Shown here one piece after another: positions 1 to 7,422 of a stretch of 7,519 bases of DNA. The stretch's first letter is position 1; every line of letters begins with the position of its first letter. Both the position numbers and the translations under genes were made by a program. Source of the stretch: Defluviitaleaceae bacterium (GTDB taxonomy: Bacteria > Bacillota > Clostridia > Lachnospirales > WQUN01); the NCBI GenBank assembly GCA_009782245.1, contig WRKK01000244.1, positions 1 to 7,519 on the forward strand. The letters are read 5' to 3'. The notes below the pieces were generated by a model. It ran no database searches, was not told where the DNA came from, and saw nothing but the letters and a program-made list of their open reading frames with translations.

Positions 1-3000
1 GCCATCGGCTTGCGGCTTGCCCTCGTGTAGCTTACCATTTTGGACGTGATAATCCCGCCGTAAATTACCCGCTGTTTGTCCCGCAAAATGGACGTTTCCG
101 CCAAAAATTCGGGGCTGGTTACGTTTGTGTGCCGCTCCAAAAATGTCTCGTATTTTTGGAGCGGGTGTCCCGAAACATACAGCCCGAGCGCCTCTTTTTC
201 GTAATCTAACAGGGTTTTGGTCGGCATTTCTGGGATATTGGGCAGGTTGTCAACCTCTTTTTTGGCGGACGGCTCGCCGAATAGGTCTAACTGCCCGTCC
301 AATGTGTGCTTGTACGACTGCGAAACGCCCTCAATTACAGCCTTGTAGACCGCCAAGTATTGCGACCGCGCCCCGCCCAGCGAATCAAACGCGCCGCCCT
401 TGATAAGCCACTCCACGCACCGACTGTTGATATTATCGCCGTTTTTTGTGAACCGCCGCACAAAATCCGTAAAGCTGGCGTATTTGCCGTTTTTGGTACG
501 CTCCGCCACGAGTGCGTCCACCGCCGCACGGCCCACGTTTTTTATCGCAACCAAACCAAACCGTATGCTGCCACCCGCCACGCTAAATTGGGCGAAACCC
601 TCGTTAATATCGGGCGGCAACAGCGGAATGTTCAGCCGCTTGCAAACCTGAATATATTCCACCGTTTTGGCGGTAAAATCCATCACGGACGACATTATCG
701 CCGCCATAAATTCCACGGGATAATGGCATTTTAGCCACGCCGTTTGGTACGCAATCACCGCATACGCCGCCGCATGGGATTTGTTGAACGCATATTTTGC
801 GAAATCGGACATCTCGTCAAAAATTTTGTTGGCGGAAACCTCGTCAATGTGGTGCGTGGCACAACCTCGCACAAAATGCTCCCGCTCCTGCGCCATAACA
901 TCGCCCTTTTTTTTGGACATCGCGCGCCGCACAAGGTCGCTGTGTGCCAGCGAATAGCCCGCCAAATCCCGCACAATCTGCATAACCTGCTCCTGATAGA
1001 CAATGCAGCCGTACGTTTCCCGCAAAATCGGCTCTAGGGCGGGGTGCGTGTACGTTATCGGCTTGCCGCTGTGCTTGCCCTGCACGTATTTTGGAATAAA
1101 ATCCATCGGGCCAGGGCGGAACAGCGAAATCCCCGCAATAATATCCTCCAAATTTTGCGGCTGTAATTCCTTGATAAACGACTTCATGCCCGTGCTTTCC
1201 AGCTGAAAAACGCCCTCCGTCCGCCCCTGCGAAATCATCGCATAAACGGCGCTGTCGCCGTAGCCGATAACGTCCCAGTTTATGGCGGTTGCGTGGGTTC
1301 GCTCAATCTCGTGAATGGCGTTGGTTATCACGGTAAGCGTTCGCAAGCCGAGAAAGTCCATTTTCAGCAAGCCCAGCTCCTCTAGCGTGTTCATGGAAAA
1401 TTGCGTGGTCGCAAAGCCGTCCGCCTGATACAGCGGAACGTAGCTGACCACGGGCGCATCGCAGATAACCACCCCCGCCGCATGGGTGGACGCATGGCGG
1501 GTCAAGCCCTCCAATTTGGTTGACATATCCAACAGGCGTTGCACCTCGCTATCCTGCTGGGCTTGCCGCAATCTGGGATTCTGCTCCAACGCACGGGCTA
1601 TCGTTATGCCCAGTTCGGTGGGAATCATTTTTGCAATTTTGTCAACCGTGGCGTACGGAACAGCCAACGCCCGCCCAACGTCCCGTATAGCCGCCTTTGC
1701 CGCCAATGTGCCGAAAGTTATGATTTGTGCGACATAAGCGGGGCTGTATTTGTCAACCACATATTTTATTATCTCGGGGCGGCGTTCGTAGCAAAAATCG
1801 ATGTCAATATCGGGCATGGAGATGCGTTCGGGGTTGAGAAACCGCTCAAACAGCAGACCAAACTGGATTGGGTCAACATCGGTTATTTGCAGCGAGTACG
1901 CCACAATGCTGCCCGCCGCCGAGCCGCGCCCGGGCCCAACCGTGATATTGTTGTCTTTGGCGTATTTTATGAAATCCCAAACGACCAAAAAGTAGTCCAC
2001 AAAGCCCATATTTTGGATTGTGTCCAGTTCAAACTGCAGGCGGGGCTGGTGGAGAGCGGCGGATTTGCCGTAACGGCGGTGCAATCCCGCTTGGCAAAGT
2101 TCGGCAAGGTATGCGAAAGAATCGTGCCGTCCGCTAGGAAGTGCGAATTTTGGGAGTTTGTACTGGTTAAACTGGATTTCCACGTTACAGCGGTCGGCTA
2201 TTTTTTGCGTGTTTTCCAGAGCGGACTGGAGATATTGGCGGTTTTCGGGATTTTGGGAATTTTGGGAATTTTCGCCCAAAAAAAGCTGGTGCATTTCTTG
2301 CGGCGATTTCAGGTAAAATTGGTCGCCTGGGTAGCGTAGCCGATTTTCGTCATGCACGGTTTTGTTGGTTTGTATGCAGAGCAGAACATCGTGGGCTTGG
2401 TTATCTTGGCGGTTTATGTAATGCACGTCATTTGTGGCGACCAGCGGGATTCCCGTTTGCCTGTGGATTGTGATGAGTTTTTGGTTTAGCGGCGGCTGTT
2501 CGGGCAGCCCGTGATTTTGCAGTTCCAAAAAAAAGTTGCCGCGCCCAAAAATGCTGTCGTAAAGCAGGGCTTGCCGCTGTACGTTTGCGATAGTTTCGCC
2601 GTTTATCAGCGGCCGCGCGATAACCCCCGCCATACAGGCACTTAGTGCGATTAGCCCGTTGTGATATTTTTGCAAAAGTTCGATGTCCACGCGCGGCTTG
2701 TAGTAAAAACCCTCGGTAAAGCCCAGCGAGACCAGTTTTATAAGGTTGTTGTAGCCCTCGTTGTTTTCGGCAAGCAAAACGAGGTGGTAGTAGGCTTTGC
2801 CCTCGTGCAGCCTTTTTTCAAACCGAGAGCCGACTGCCACGTAAACCTCGCAGCCCAAAATTGGCTTTACGCCGTGTTTTTGGGCGGCTTTATAAAAATC
2901 GATTACACCGTACATAACGCCGTGGTCGGTTAGGGCAATGCTGGTCATGCCAAGCTGGCGGGTGCGTTCGGCAAGTTCGGAAATTTTGCATAGGCCGTCT

Positions 3001-3047
3001 AGTAGGCTGTATTCGGAGTGTACGTGTAGGTGGGTGAAAGTTTGCAT
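1..3047 (-). CDS. dnaE: DNA polymerase III alpha subunit DnaE (3' end cut by window edge)
   Basis: This is the catalytic chain of the replicative polymerase; it extends primers in the cytoplasm as part of the polymerase III holoenzyme. The frame is open for 1015 codons from ATG at 3047 to the left edge, so the C-terminus is missing (family length is roughly 1100-1200). Visible from the N-terminus: a PHP domain (about 5-210) starting HLHVHSEYSLLDG, with all nine expected metal ligands (H8, H10, D17, H42, E67, H88, C138, D207, H209); the palm motif GPGRGSAAGS (371-380); catalytic acids D413 and D415 in PDIDIDF, and D564 in KMDFLG; a helix-hairpin-helix region near 829-850; a beta-clamp motif QLDLF (919-923); the conserved LGLYVSGHPL (954-963); and the first strands of the OB domain (about 995 on). 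The intact PHP site fits the proofreading type known from mycobacterial DnaE1. Odd: an Asn/Gln-rich tandem insertion at about 260-269. The start is fixed by the family N-terminus, with a modest AGG five bases upstream. Confidence 0.97.
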   Translation of the reverse strand, partial: MQTFTHLHVHSEYSLLDGLCKISELAERTRQLGMTSIALTDHGVMYGVIDFYKAAQKHGVKPILGCEVYVAVGSRFEKRLHEGKAYYHLVLLAENNEGYNNLIKLVSLGFTEGFYYKPRVDIELLQKYHNGLIALSACMAGVIARPLINGETIANVQRQALLYDSIFGRGNFFLELQNHGLPEQPPLNQKLITIHRQTGIPLVATNDVHYINRQDNQAHDVLLCIQTNKTVHDENRLRYPGDQFYLKSPQEMHQLFLGENSQNSQNPENRQYLQSALENTQKIADRCNVEIQFNQYKLPKFALPSGRHDSFAYLAELCQAGLHRRYGKSAALHQPRLQFELDTIQNMGFVDYFLVVWDFIKYAKDNNITVGPGRGSAAGSIVAYSLQITDVDPIQFGLLFERFLNPERISMPDIDIDFCYERRPEIIKYVVDKYSPAYVAQIITFGTLAAKAAIRDVGRALAVPYATVDKIAKMIPTELGITIARALEQNPRLRQAQQDSEVQRLLDMSTKLEGLTRHASTHAAGVVICDAPVVSYVPLYQADGFATTQFSMNTLEELGLLKMDFLGLRTLTVITNAIHEIERTHATAINWDVIGYGDSAVYAMISQGRTEGVFQLESTGMKSFIKELQPQNLEDIIAGISLFRPGPMDFIPKYVQGKHSGKPITYTHPALEPILRETYGCIVYQEQVMQIVRDLAGYSLAHSDLVRRAMSKKKGDVMAQEREHFVRGCATHHIDEVSANKIFDEMSDFAKYAFNKSHAAAYAVIAYQTAWLKCHYPVEFMAAIMSSVMDFTAKTVEYIQVCKRLNIPLLPPDINEGFAQFSVAGGSIRFGLVAIKNVGRAAVDALVAERTKNGKYASFTDFVRRFTKNGDNINSRCVEWLIKGGAFDSLGGARSQYLAVYKAVIEGVSQSYKHTLDGQLDLFGEPSAKKEVDNLPNIPEMPTKTLLDYEKEALGLYVSGHPLQKYETFLERHTNVTSPEFLAETSILRDKQRVIYGGIITSKMVSYTRASRKPM
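2242..2268. repeat. 9-bp tandem repeat inside dnaE
   Basis: Three 9-base units on the plus strand: TTTTCGGGA, then TTTTGGGAA twice. The period is a multiple of three, so dnaE stays in frame; on the minus strand they encode an Asn-Ser-Gln/Asn-Pro-Glu run within ENSQNSQNPEN (about residues 259-269). It sits just after the PHP domain, where DnaE proteins usually have a short linker before the conserved LENTxxIADRCNV segment. Confidence 0.85.
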
Positions 3048-3072
3048 GGTTACCTGCTCTCTATTCGGTTGG
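3048..3072 (-). promoter_or_regulatory. dnaE intergenic leader with weak ribosome binding site
   Basis: Only 25 bases separate the stop of the small upstream gene from the dnaE ATG. On the minus strand they read into GCAGGTAACC just before the ATG; the AGG at 3055-3053 is the only Shine-Dalgarno-like element and is weaker than those of the three upstream genes. There is no room for a separate promoter here, so dnaE is probably expressed by read-through, or from a promoter inside an upstream gene that I cannot see. Confidence 0.5.
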
Positions 3073-3588
3073 CTAGAATTTTACTTTAATAGCGTATTTT
3101 AGCCAACCCCATAATTGTAATTTTAGAATTTTGCTTAGCTGTGCAATCTTGTAGCACAAATCTACCACTAAATTTTCATTGGCGGCGTTCTCTTCAATAT
3201 CAAAATCTTTGTAGGGGTTATAATTTTTATTGCGGAGTTCGTCTAAATTGTTATAGTGGACATTCAAACCGCTAACTTCTTTTGTGCCAAACGTGAAATA
3301 GTGTAGCGAACCATCGCAAGAGCCATTAAATAAATCTTGTGGCAAATTTTGTATTTCTTTGCGGTTTTCGTTCAAAAACAGTTCTATCGCATTAACTTCA
3401 TAAGTAGGAATTTCAAATGTTTCAAGCGAACTGTGCTTTTTTTCTCCGAATAAATAGCCTTTACGCAGGATTTTCCCATTATCAAAAACTTCAATCGAAA
3501 AATCGCCGTAATCATCGCCTGAACGACCGAAAGAAGCGTACTCTGCGAACGCAAATATAACCCTGTTGTTTTCTGCAAGTTTTTCCAA
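3073..3588 (-). CDS. uncharacterised small protein, 171 aa, TTG start
   Basis: I do not recognise a named family. The predicted product is 171 residues, acidic over most of its length, with no signal peptide or clear membrane segment. A beta-rich N-terminal half (IFAFAEYASFGRSGDDYG, then EVFDNGKILRKGYLFGE) is followed by a helical stretch (VNAIELFLNENRKEI), then a motif NGSCDGSLHYFTFG, and a helical C-terminus ending in a basic, aromatic tail (LWGWLKYAIKVKF). The layout resembles small uncharacterised single-domain proteins of Firmicutes that carry an NGSxDG motif; that is memory of pattern, not a search result. An in-frame TTG at 3606 would add six residues, but AGGAGG lies between the two TTG codons, seven bases before the one at 3588, so the later start is preferred. 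Two sampled lines are 30-35% GC, well below the flanking genes, which hints at separate acquisition. It lies 41 bases after the CBS protein gene and 25 before dnaE. Confidence 0.8.
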   Translation of the reverse strand: MEKLAENNRVIFAFAEYASFGRSGDDYGDFSIEVFDNGKILRKGYLFGEKKHSSLETFEIPTYEVNAIELFLNENRKEIQNLPQDLFNGSCDGSLHYFTFGTKEVSGLNVHYNNLDELRNKNYNPYKDFDIEENAANENLVVDLCYKIAQLSKILKLQLWGWLKYAIKVKF

Positions 3589-3595
3589 TATTTTG

Positions 3596-3601
3596 CCTCC
3601 T
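3596..3601 (-). promoter_or_regulatory. ribosome binding site that decides the start of the small unknown gene
   Basis: AGGAGG on the minus strand, seven bases before TTG at 3588-3586. Because it lies downstream of the alternative in-frame TTG (3606-3604), it can only serve the later codon, and it argues for a 171-residue rather than 177-residue product. Confidence 0.8.
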
Positions 3602-3629
3602 ATCAATTTTTTGTTGTTTTTTAACCTTT

Positions 3630-4934
3630 CTACTCACTTCCCTCTTCGTTTTTTTCGGCAGTTTCGCCCCTATCCAAAACAATCCGCAACCGCCCAATCC
3701 GATTTTTTTCCATAGTCTCCACAACAAACGTTGTCCGCTCGTCTAGTATCGAGTCCTTTTCCTTAGGAATTTCCCCTATTAGCCCCATTACGTAGCCGCC
3801 GACCGATTCGTATTCTTCCGAGGTCAAATTACATTGTGCCAATTCGTTAAAATCGTCTATTTTCATTGCACCGCTTACAATGTACTCGTTTTCGGCGATA
3901 TGCTCCACTTGTACGCTGTCGTGTTCGTCAAAAATTTCGCCTACTATTTCTTCAATCAAATCTTCCATAGAAAGCAGCCCCGCCGTGCCGCCGTATTCGT
4001 CCAGCACCACCGCCAAAGACGAGTTTTCACGGCGCATATCGGCAAAAACTTTGCGGGTATTTTTTAGTTCTAGCGTGAAAAACGGCTTACGCATACAGTT
4101 GGCAACGCTGAAATTTTCGGCGTTGTTGTCAACCGAGATAAAATCTTTTATGTGCAACACGCCCACAATATTGTCAATGTTATCCTGAAAAACGGGCAAC
4201 CGAGACATTCGCGCCGCCGTAAACGCCTGCAAAACCTCTAAATAGCTGTACGCCACGTTTATAACCGCCATGTCCGTCCTCGGAGTCATCACGTCTTTTG
4301 CTTGGGCATCGTTAAAATGCAGCACGTTGTCCATCATTTTATGCTCCTCTTGCTCGATAACGCCCTCTTCAACGCCCACTTCCAATATCGTTTTCAGTTC
4401 ATTTTCGGTTATGCCGCTTTCTTTTTCGCCCATATGAAAGCCAAACAGCCGCAATATCCGAGATATAACAAAATTAAGTGCAGCAGCTATTGGCGAAAGC
4501 AACACCATCAAGGCAGTCAGCGGCTTTACAACCAACATTGCAACCTTTTCGGGATTTTCCAACGCAATATTTTTTGGCGTAATTTCGCCGAAAATCAGCA
4601 AAATAAGCGTTGCAAGCCCCGTCGCAATAACGATATAAACGGCATCGTTTCCCGCTATGGACATCGCCAGCGTGGTTGCAATCGAGCCCAACGCTGTATT
4701 TGATAAATTATTGCCAATCAAAATAGAGCTTAGCATTCTGTCTTTATTTTCAGTCGCTTTTTCTACCCGTTGTGCCCGTTTGTTTTTTTCCTCGGCGAGC
4801 GTTTTAATTTTGTACTTGTTAAGGGCAGTAAACGAAGTTTCGGACATGGAAAAAAAAGCCGATAGCAAAACCAACACCAAAGCTAAAATTATTTCTCGTA
4901 CACCGCTATTAATTGCAATACTGTCAAGTCCCAA
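3630..4934 (-). CDS. CNNM/CBS-domain membrane protein (HlyC/CorC family)
   Basis: An integral membrane protein of the class annotated as hemolysin-like or magnesium/cobalt efflux (CNNM) proteins; family members are linked to divalent-cation, mainly Mg2+, transport. At 434 residues it is full length. Domain order: an N-terminal CNNM (DUF21) membrane domain (about 10-185) with hydrophobic segments near 14-30, 70-93, 98-116 and 131-160 and the family motifs SAFFSMSETSFTALNKYK (25-42) and FGEITPKNIALENPEKVA (115-132); a CBS pair (about 214-263 and 281-334) with VMTPRTDM and DEYGGTAGLLSMEDLIEEIVGEI; and a C-terminal CorC/HlyC domain (about 340-424). CBS pairs commonly bind adenine nucleotides. It begins at TTG (4934) with AAGGGGGTG seven bases upstream. 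It follows the fucosidase stop by 28 bases. The exact transported ion cannot be told from sequence, and hemolytic activity should not be assumed. Confidence 0.93.
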   Translation of the reverse strand: MGLDSIAINSGVREIILALVLVLLSAFFSMSETSFTALNKYKIKTLAEEKNKRAQRVEKATENKDRMLSSILIGNNLSNTALGSIATTLAMSIAGNDAVYIVIATGLATLILLIFGEITPKNIALENPEKVAMLVVKPLTALMVLLSPIAAALNFVISRILRLFGFHMGEKESGITENELKTILEVGVEEGVIEQEEHKMMDNVLHFNDAQAKDVMTPRTDMAVINVAYSYLEVLQAFTAARMSRLPVFQDNIDNIVGVLHIKDFISVDNNAENFSVANCMRKPFFTLELKNTRKVFADMRRENSSLAVVLDEYGGTAGLLSMEDLIEEIVGEIFDEHDSVQVEHIAENEYIVSGAMKIDDFNELAQCNLTSEEYESVGGYVMGLIGEIPKEKDSILDERTTFVVETMEKNRIGRLRIVLDRGETAEKNEEGSE

Positions 4935-4941
4935 CGGACTT

Positions 4942-4950
4942 CACCCCCTT
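4942..4950 (-). promoter_or_regulatory. ribosome binding site for the CBS membrane protein gene
   Basis: AAGGGGGTG on the minus strand with a seven-base spacer to TTG at 4934. It fixes the TTG as the start even though it is not ATG. It lies inside the 28-base gap after the fucosidase stop codon. Confidence 0.75.
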
Positions 4951-4962
4951 AAAGAGATTATA

Positions 4963-7260
4963 TTACAAATTATCGCAATGTGCAAATTTTATGTGAATTT
5001 TTTGTTGGATTGGATATTGCATATAATTGGGGTCGTTTCCCACTTTAACTAGGCATGGGCTGTCCGATTTTGGCGTTTCTGATAAATCTGATAAATCTGA
5101 TAAATCTGACAAAGTTGAAATAGTGGCTTCTTTCAGCTTGCCGCCTTGCCAGGATATATCCACAATAAAGCCGCCGCGGGCCCGCAAGCCTTTTACATAG
5201 CCGTTTGGCAACTGTTTTGGCAACGCCGGCAACAAATGTATGCAGTTTTCGTGGCTTTGCAGCAACATTTCCGCTATAGCGGCTGTTCCGCCAAAATTGC
5301 CGTCTATTTGAAATGGCGGGTGATCGTCAAAAAGATTGGGCAAGGTAGAAAAAGCAAGCAGAGCGGTCAAATTTTCGTAAACTTTTTCGCCGTCGCATAA
5401 TCTTGCAAAAAAATTTATTATCCAGGCGCGGCTCCAGCCCGTGTGTCCGCCGCCGTTTGCCAGCCGCCTGTCTAGTGTAATGCGGGCGGCGTTGGCTAAT
5501 TCTGGCGTTTTTTCCAGCGATATTTGGCTAGACGGGTACAATGCGTATAAATGCGAAATGTGCCTGTGTCCTGGCTCCGCCTCGGCGTAATCCTGCGACC
5601 ATTCCATTATTTGCCCGTGTTTGCCGATTTCTATAGGGGGCATTTTGGGCAATATTGCGGCTATTTCTTGGGCTAAATTTTCCTCTTTATCAAGAATTTT
5701 TTCTTTGCCAAGAATTTTTTCGCAAGCTAGAAAAATGTTGAATAAATCCCGCACAATTTGCGTATCCATGCTTGCGCCGTAGCACATTGTGCCTTGCTCG
5801 CCGCTGGGCAAAATATAGGCGTTTTCGGGCGAAACAGACGGCGAAACAATATAACGCCCTTTTTCGTCCTTTTGCAAGGTGTCAACAAAAAACAGGCTGG
5901 CATTTTTTATAAGCGGGTAATATTCTTCAAGAAAAGCCCTGTTTTGCGTGAAAAGGTAATGCTCCCAAATGTGGGTGCAAAGCCACGCCACGCTAGTTAC
6001 CCAAATTGTGGCGGGCTGCCATTCGTCCACGGGTGCGGTGTCCGCAAATATGTCCGTGTTGTGGTGTGCCACAAAACCTCTTGCACCGTACATTTTTTGG
6101 GCGGTTTCTTTGCCCGTTTTCTGCATTTTTTCCAGCAGATCAAACAACGGCAGGTGCATTTCGGGCAAGCCCGTGTTTTCCGCCAGCCAGTAATTCATTT
6201 GCGTGTTTATGTTTATCGTATACTTTGAACCCCAAGGCGGCAACATATCTTTGTTCCAAATGCCTTGCAAAGTCGCAGGAAAAGAGCCAGGGCGACTAGC
6301 CGATATTAAAAGATACCGCCCATATTGAAAATACAGGGCAAATAGCGAGTTATCCTCATTTTTGGTTTTATTATCGCCGTCTTTTAGTGCTTTCAGGCGG
6401 ACATCGGTCGGCGTGTTGATATTGGCATCTTCGCCAAAATTTATGTCAACCCGTTTGTAAAAAGATTGATATTCCGTTATGTGAGCTGTTTTTACTTTTT
6501 CAAAACCCTTTTGTTTGGCGGTTTCTAGCGTGGTTTCGCACCAATCAACAAAATTGCTTGTGCGAACGCTTGTTCTAGCGGTCAAGTAAATAGTGGCAAA
6601 ATCGGCGTTTTTTACGGATAAATCCGTGCCTATGATTTCCCTTGTGCCGCCTGTTTGCGTGGCATCGTACATACAAGCGAAAGAAACGCCGTTTTCGCCC
6701 AAAGTTTTGCCCGTTGCCAAGATTTTTTCGCCGTAAACTGTCAAGTTGTCTAAATTTCTATCTCGGTCAAAATCCAACGAAAAATTTACAGCACCCTTTT
6801 TATCGGCGGAAATATGCACCACCAAAACGTTGTCCACCGCCGAAGTAAAAATTTCTCGTGTATAATTTACGCCGTTTATTTCGTAGCTTGTGCTAGAAAT
6901 GGCGGTTTCTAGGCACAGTTGCCGCTCGTAATTTGCCGCATTTTCGTGGTAAAAATTTATTTTGAGATTGCCCAGCGGTTCATAATGGGCAGGGTGCGGA
7001 TTGGGTGCAAACAGGGCTTTTTCGGATAGAGCCTGTGCTTGCTGTATTTTGCCGTCCAAAAGCAGCTGGCGGATTATGGGCAAATATTTTGCGGCATCTG
7101 GGTTATGCCTATTCCGCCGCTCCCCAGACCACACGCTGTCTTCGTTTAGTGCAATAGTTTCCGTAGACGTGCCGCCAAAGACCATTCCGCCCAAAAAGCC
7201 GTTGCCTATGGGTAGTGCCTCGTTCCAGTTTTTTGCTGGTTGTTTATAGAAAAGTTTCAT
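4963..7260 (-). CDS. glycoside hydrolase family 95 protein, probable intracellular alpha-L-fucosidase
   Basis: Hydrolyses terminal alpha-linked L-fucose (or in some members L-galactose) from oligosaccharides by an inverting mechanism. The 765-residue product fits the usual family length. The N-terminus, with QPAKNWNEALPIGNGFLGG and ALNEDSVWSGE, is the conserved family start. The (alpha/alpha)6 domain carries the features expected of the active site: an Asn pair N350/N352 in TININ followed by TQMNYW, a likely general acid E479 in SPSVSPEN, HRHISHLYALYP (565-576), and D653 in FQIDGNFGGTAAIAEML; assignment of roles is by position against the characterised Bifidobacterium enzyme. No signal peptide is visible, so imported or short glycans are the likely substrate. 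Two in-frame tandem repeats are present: EKILGK/EKILDK (514-525) and a run of L-S-D units (717-728). ATG at 7260 has AAAGGAGG upstream with a somewhat long 12-base spacer. It is the first gene of the apparent unit within the window. Confidence 0.95.
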   Translation of the reverse strand: MKLFYKQPAKNWNEALPIGNGFLGGMVFGGTSTETIALNEDSVWSGERRNRHNPDAAKYLPIIRQLLLDGKIQQAQALSEKALFAPNPHPAHYEPLGNLKINFYHENAANYERQLCLETAISSTSYEINGVNYTREIFTSAVDNVLVVHISADKKGAVNFSLDFDRDRNLDNLTVYGEKILATGKTLGENGVSFACMYDATQTGGTREIIGTDLSVKNADFATIYLTARTSVRTSNFVDWCETTLETAKQKGFEKVKTAHITEYQSFYKRVDINFGEDANINTPTDVRLKALKDGDNKTKNEDNSLFALYFQYGRYLLISASRPGSFPATLQGIWNKDMLPPWGSKYTININTQMNYWLAENTGLPEMHLPLFDLLEKMQKTGKETAQKMYGARGFVAHHNTDIFADTAPVDEWQPATIWVTSVAWLCTHIWEHYLFTQNRAFLEEYYPLIKNASLFFVDTLQKDEKGRYIVSPSVSPENAYILPSGEQGTMCYGASMDTQIVRDLFNIFLACEKILGKEKILDKEENLAQEIAAILPKMPPIEIGKHGQIMEWSQDYAEAEPGHRHISHLYALYPSSQISLEKTPELANAARITLDRRLANGGGHTGWSRAWIINFFARLCDGEKVYENLTALLAFSTLPNLFDDHPPFQIDGNFGGTAAIAEMLLQSHENCIHLLPALPKQLPNGYVKGLRARGGFIVDISWQGGKLKEATISTLSDLSDLSDLSETPKSDSPCLVKVGNDPNYMQYPIQQKIHIKFAHCDNL
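5077..5112. repeat. 9-bp tandem repeat near the 3' end of the fucosidase gene
   Basis: Four units of 9 bases; minus-strand reading TTGTCAGAT, TTATCAGAT, TTATCAGAT, TTATCAGAA. They encode Leu-Ser-Asp three times and Leu-Ser-Glu (residues 717-728). The run lies in the C-terminal beta domain between EATIST and the segment SPCLVKVG, where I would expect only a short loop, and it keeps the frame open. Confidence 0.9.
5686..5721. repeat. 18-bp direct tandem repeat inside the fucosidase gene
   Basis: Two adjacent 18-base units on the minus strand, GAAAAAATTCTTGGCAAA and GAAAAAATTCTTGATAAA, differ at two bases and encode EKILGK and EKILDK (residues 514-525). A third, degraded unit (EENLAQ, 5685-5668) follows. 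The duplication is in frame in a charged helical stretch between conserved catalytic-domain segments. Confidence 0.85.
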
Positions 7261-7336
7261 TTTTGGAAATTTCCTCCTTTGTGAGTGTTAGTGGTGCGAA
7301 TCAGTAGTTGAAAAATTGCGTTTGCCCTTGTGAACC
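7261..7336 (-). other. non-coding leader of the fucosidase gene
   Basis: This stretch lies between the repeat block and the fucosidase ATG. Apart from the AAAGGAGG site I see no convincing promoter, operator or riboswitch. A TTCAAC/TAACAC pair spaced 16 bases on the minus strand is too weak to call. Transcription may start here, in the repeats, or in a gene beyond the right edge. Confidence 0.5.
7273..7280 (-). promoter_or_regulatory. ribosome binding site for the fucosidase gene
   Basis: AAAGGAGG on the minus strand, 12 bases from the ATG at 7260. The match to the anti-Shine-Dalgarno sequence is strong, the spacing is at the long end, and no alternative in-frame start is better placed. Confidence 0.7.
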
Positions 7337-7416
7337 AGACGGAACGGGCGACCGAGGACGGTCGCCCCTATCTGACCGCCGTCAGGCGGGCGGGTGGCGT
7401 TTTTGTAGAGGCGACC
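7337..7416. repeat. palindromic repeat unit A (80 bases)
   Basis: The copy of a GC-rich repeat nearer the fucosidase gene. Its 34-base core (7337-7370) contains GGGCGACC, the loop GAGGAC, and GGTCGCCC, a perfect 8-bp stem. The outer 26-base part (7391-7416) ends in TAGAGGCGACC, one mismatch from the inverse of GGTCGCCCCTA at 7360-7370, so the unit also has terminal inverted arms. A 20-base segment at 7371-7390, absent from unit B, carries its own small palindrome, CTGAC-CGCC-GTCAG (7372-7385). Confidence 0.85.
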
Positions 7417-7422
7417 GTTTAC

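Noticed and set aside
1539..2339. 266-codon open frame on the plus strand
   Set aside because: It lies fully antisense to highly conserved dnaE polymerase motifs, has no plausible ribosome site or recognisable domains, and matches the shadow pattern of the real gene.
5146..6299. Several plus-strand frames opposite the fucosidase gene
   Set aside because: They are antisense to conserved GH95 catalytic motifs, overlap one another in different frames and have no family features.
7288..7318. Promoter for the fucosidase gene (TTCAAC with TAACAC 16 bases later, minus strand)
   Set aside because: Both boxes match the consensus poorly and nothing else supports them.
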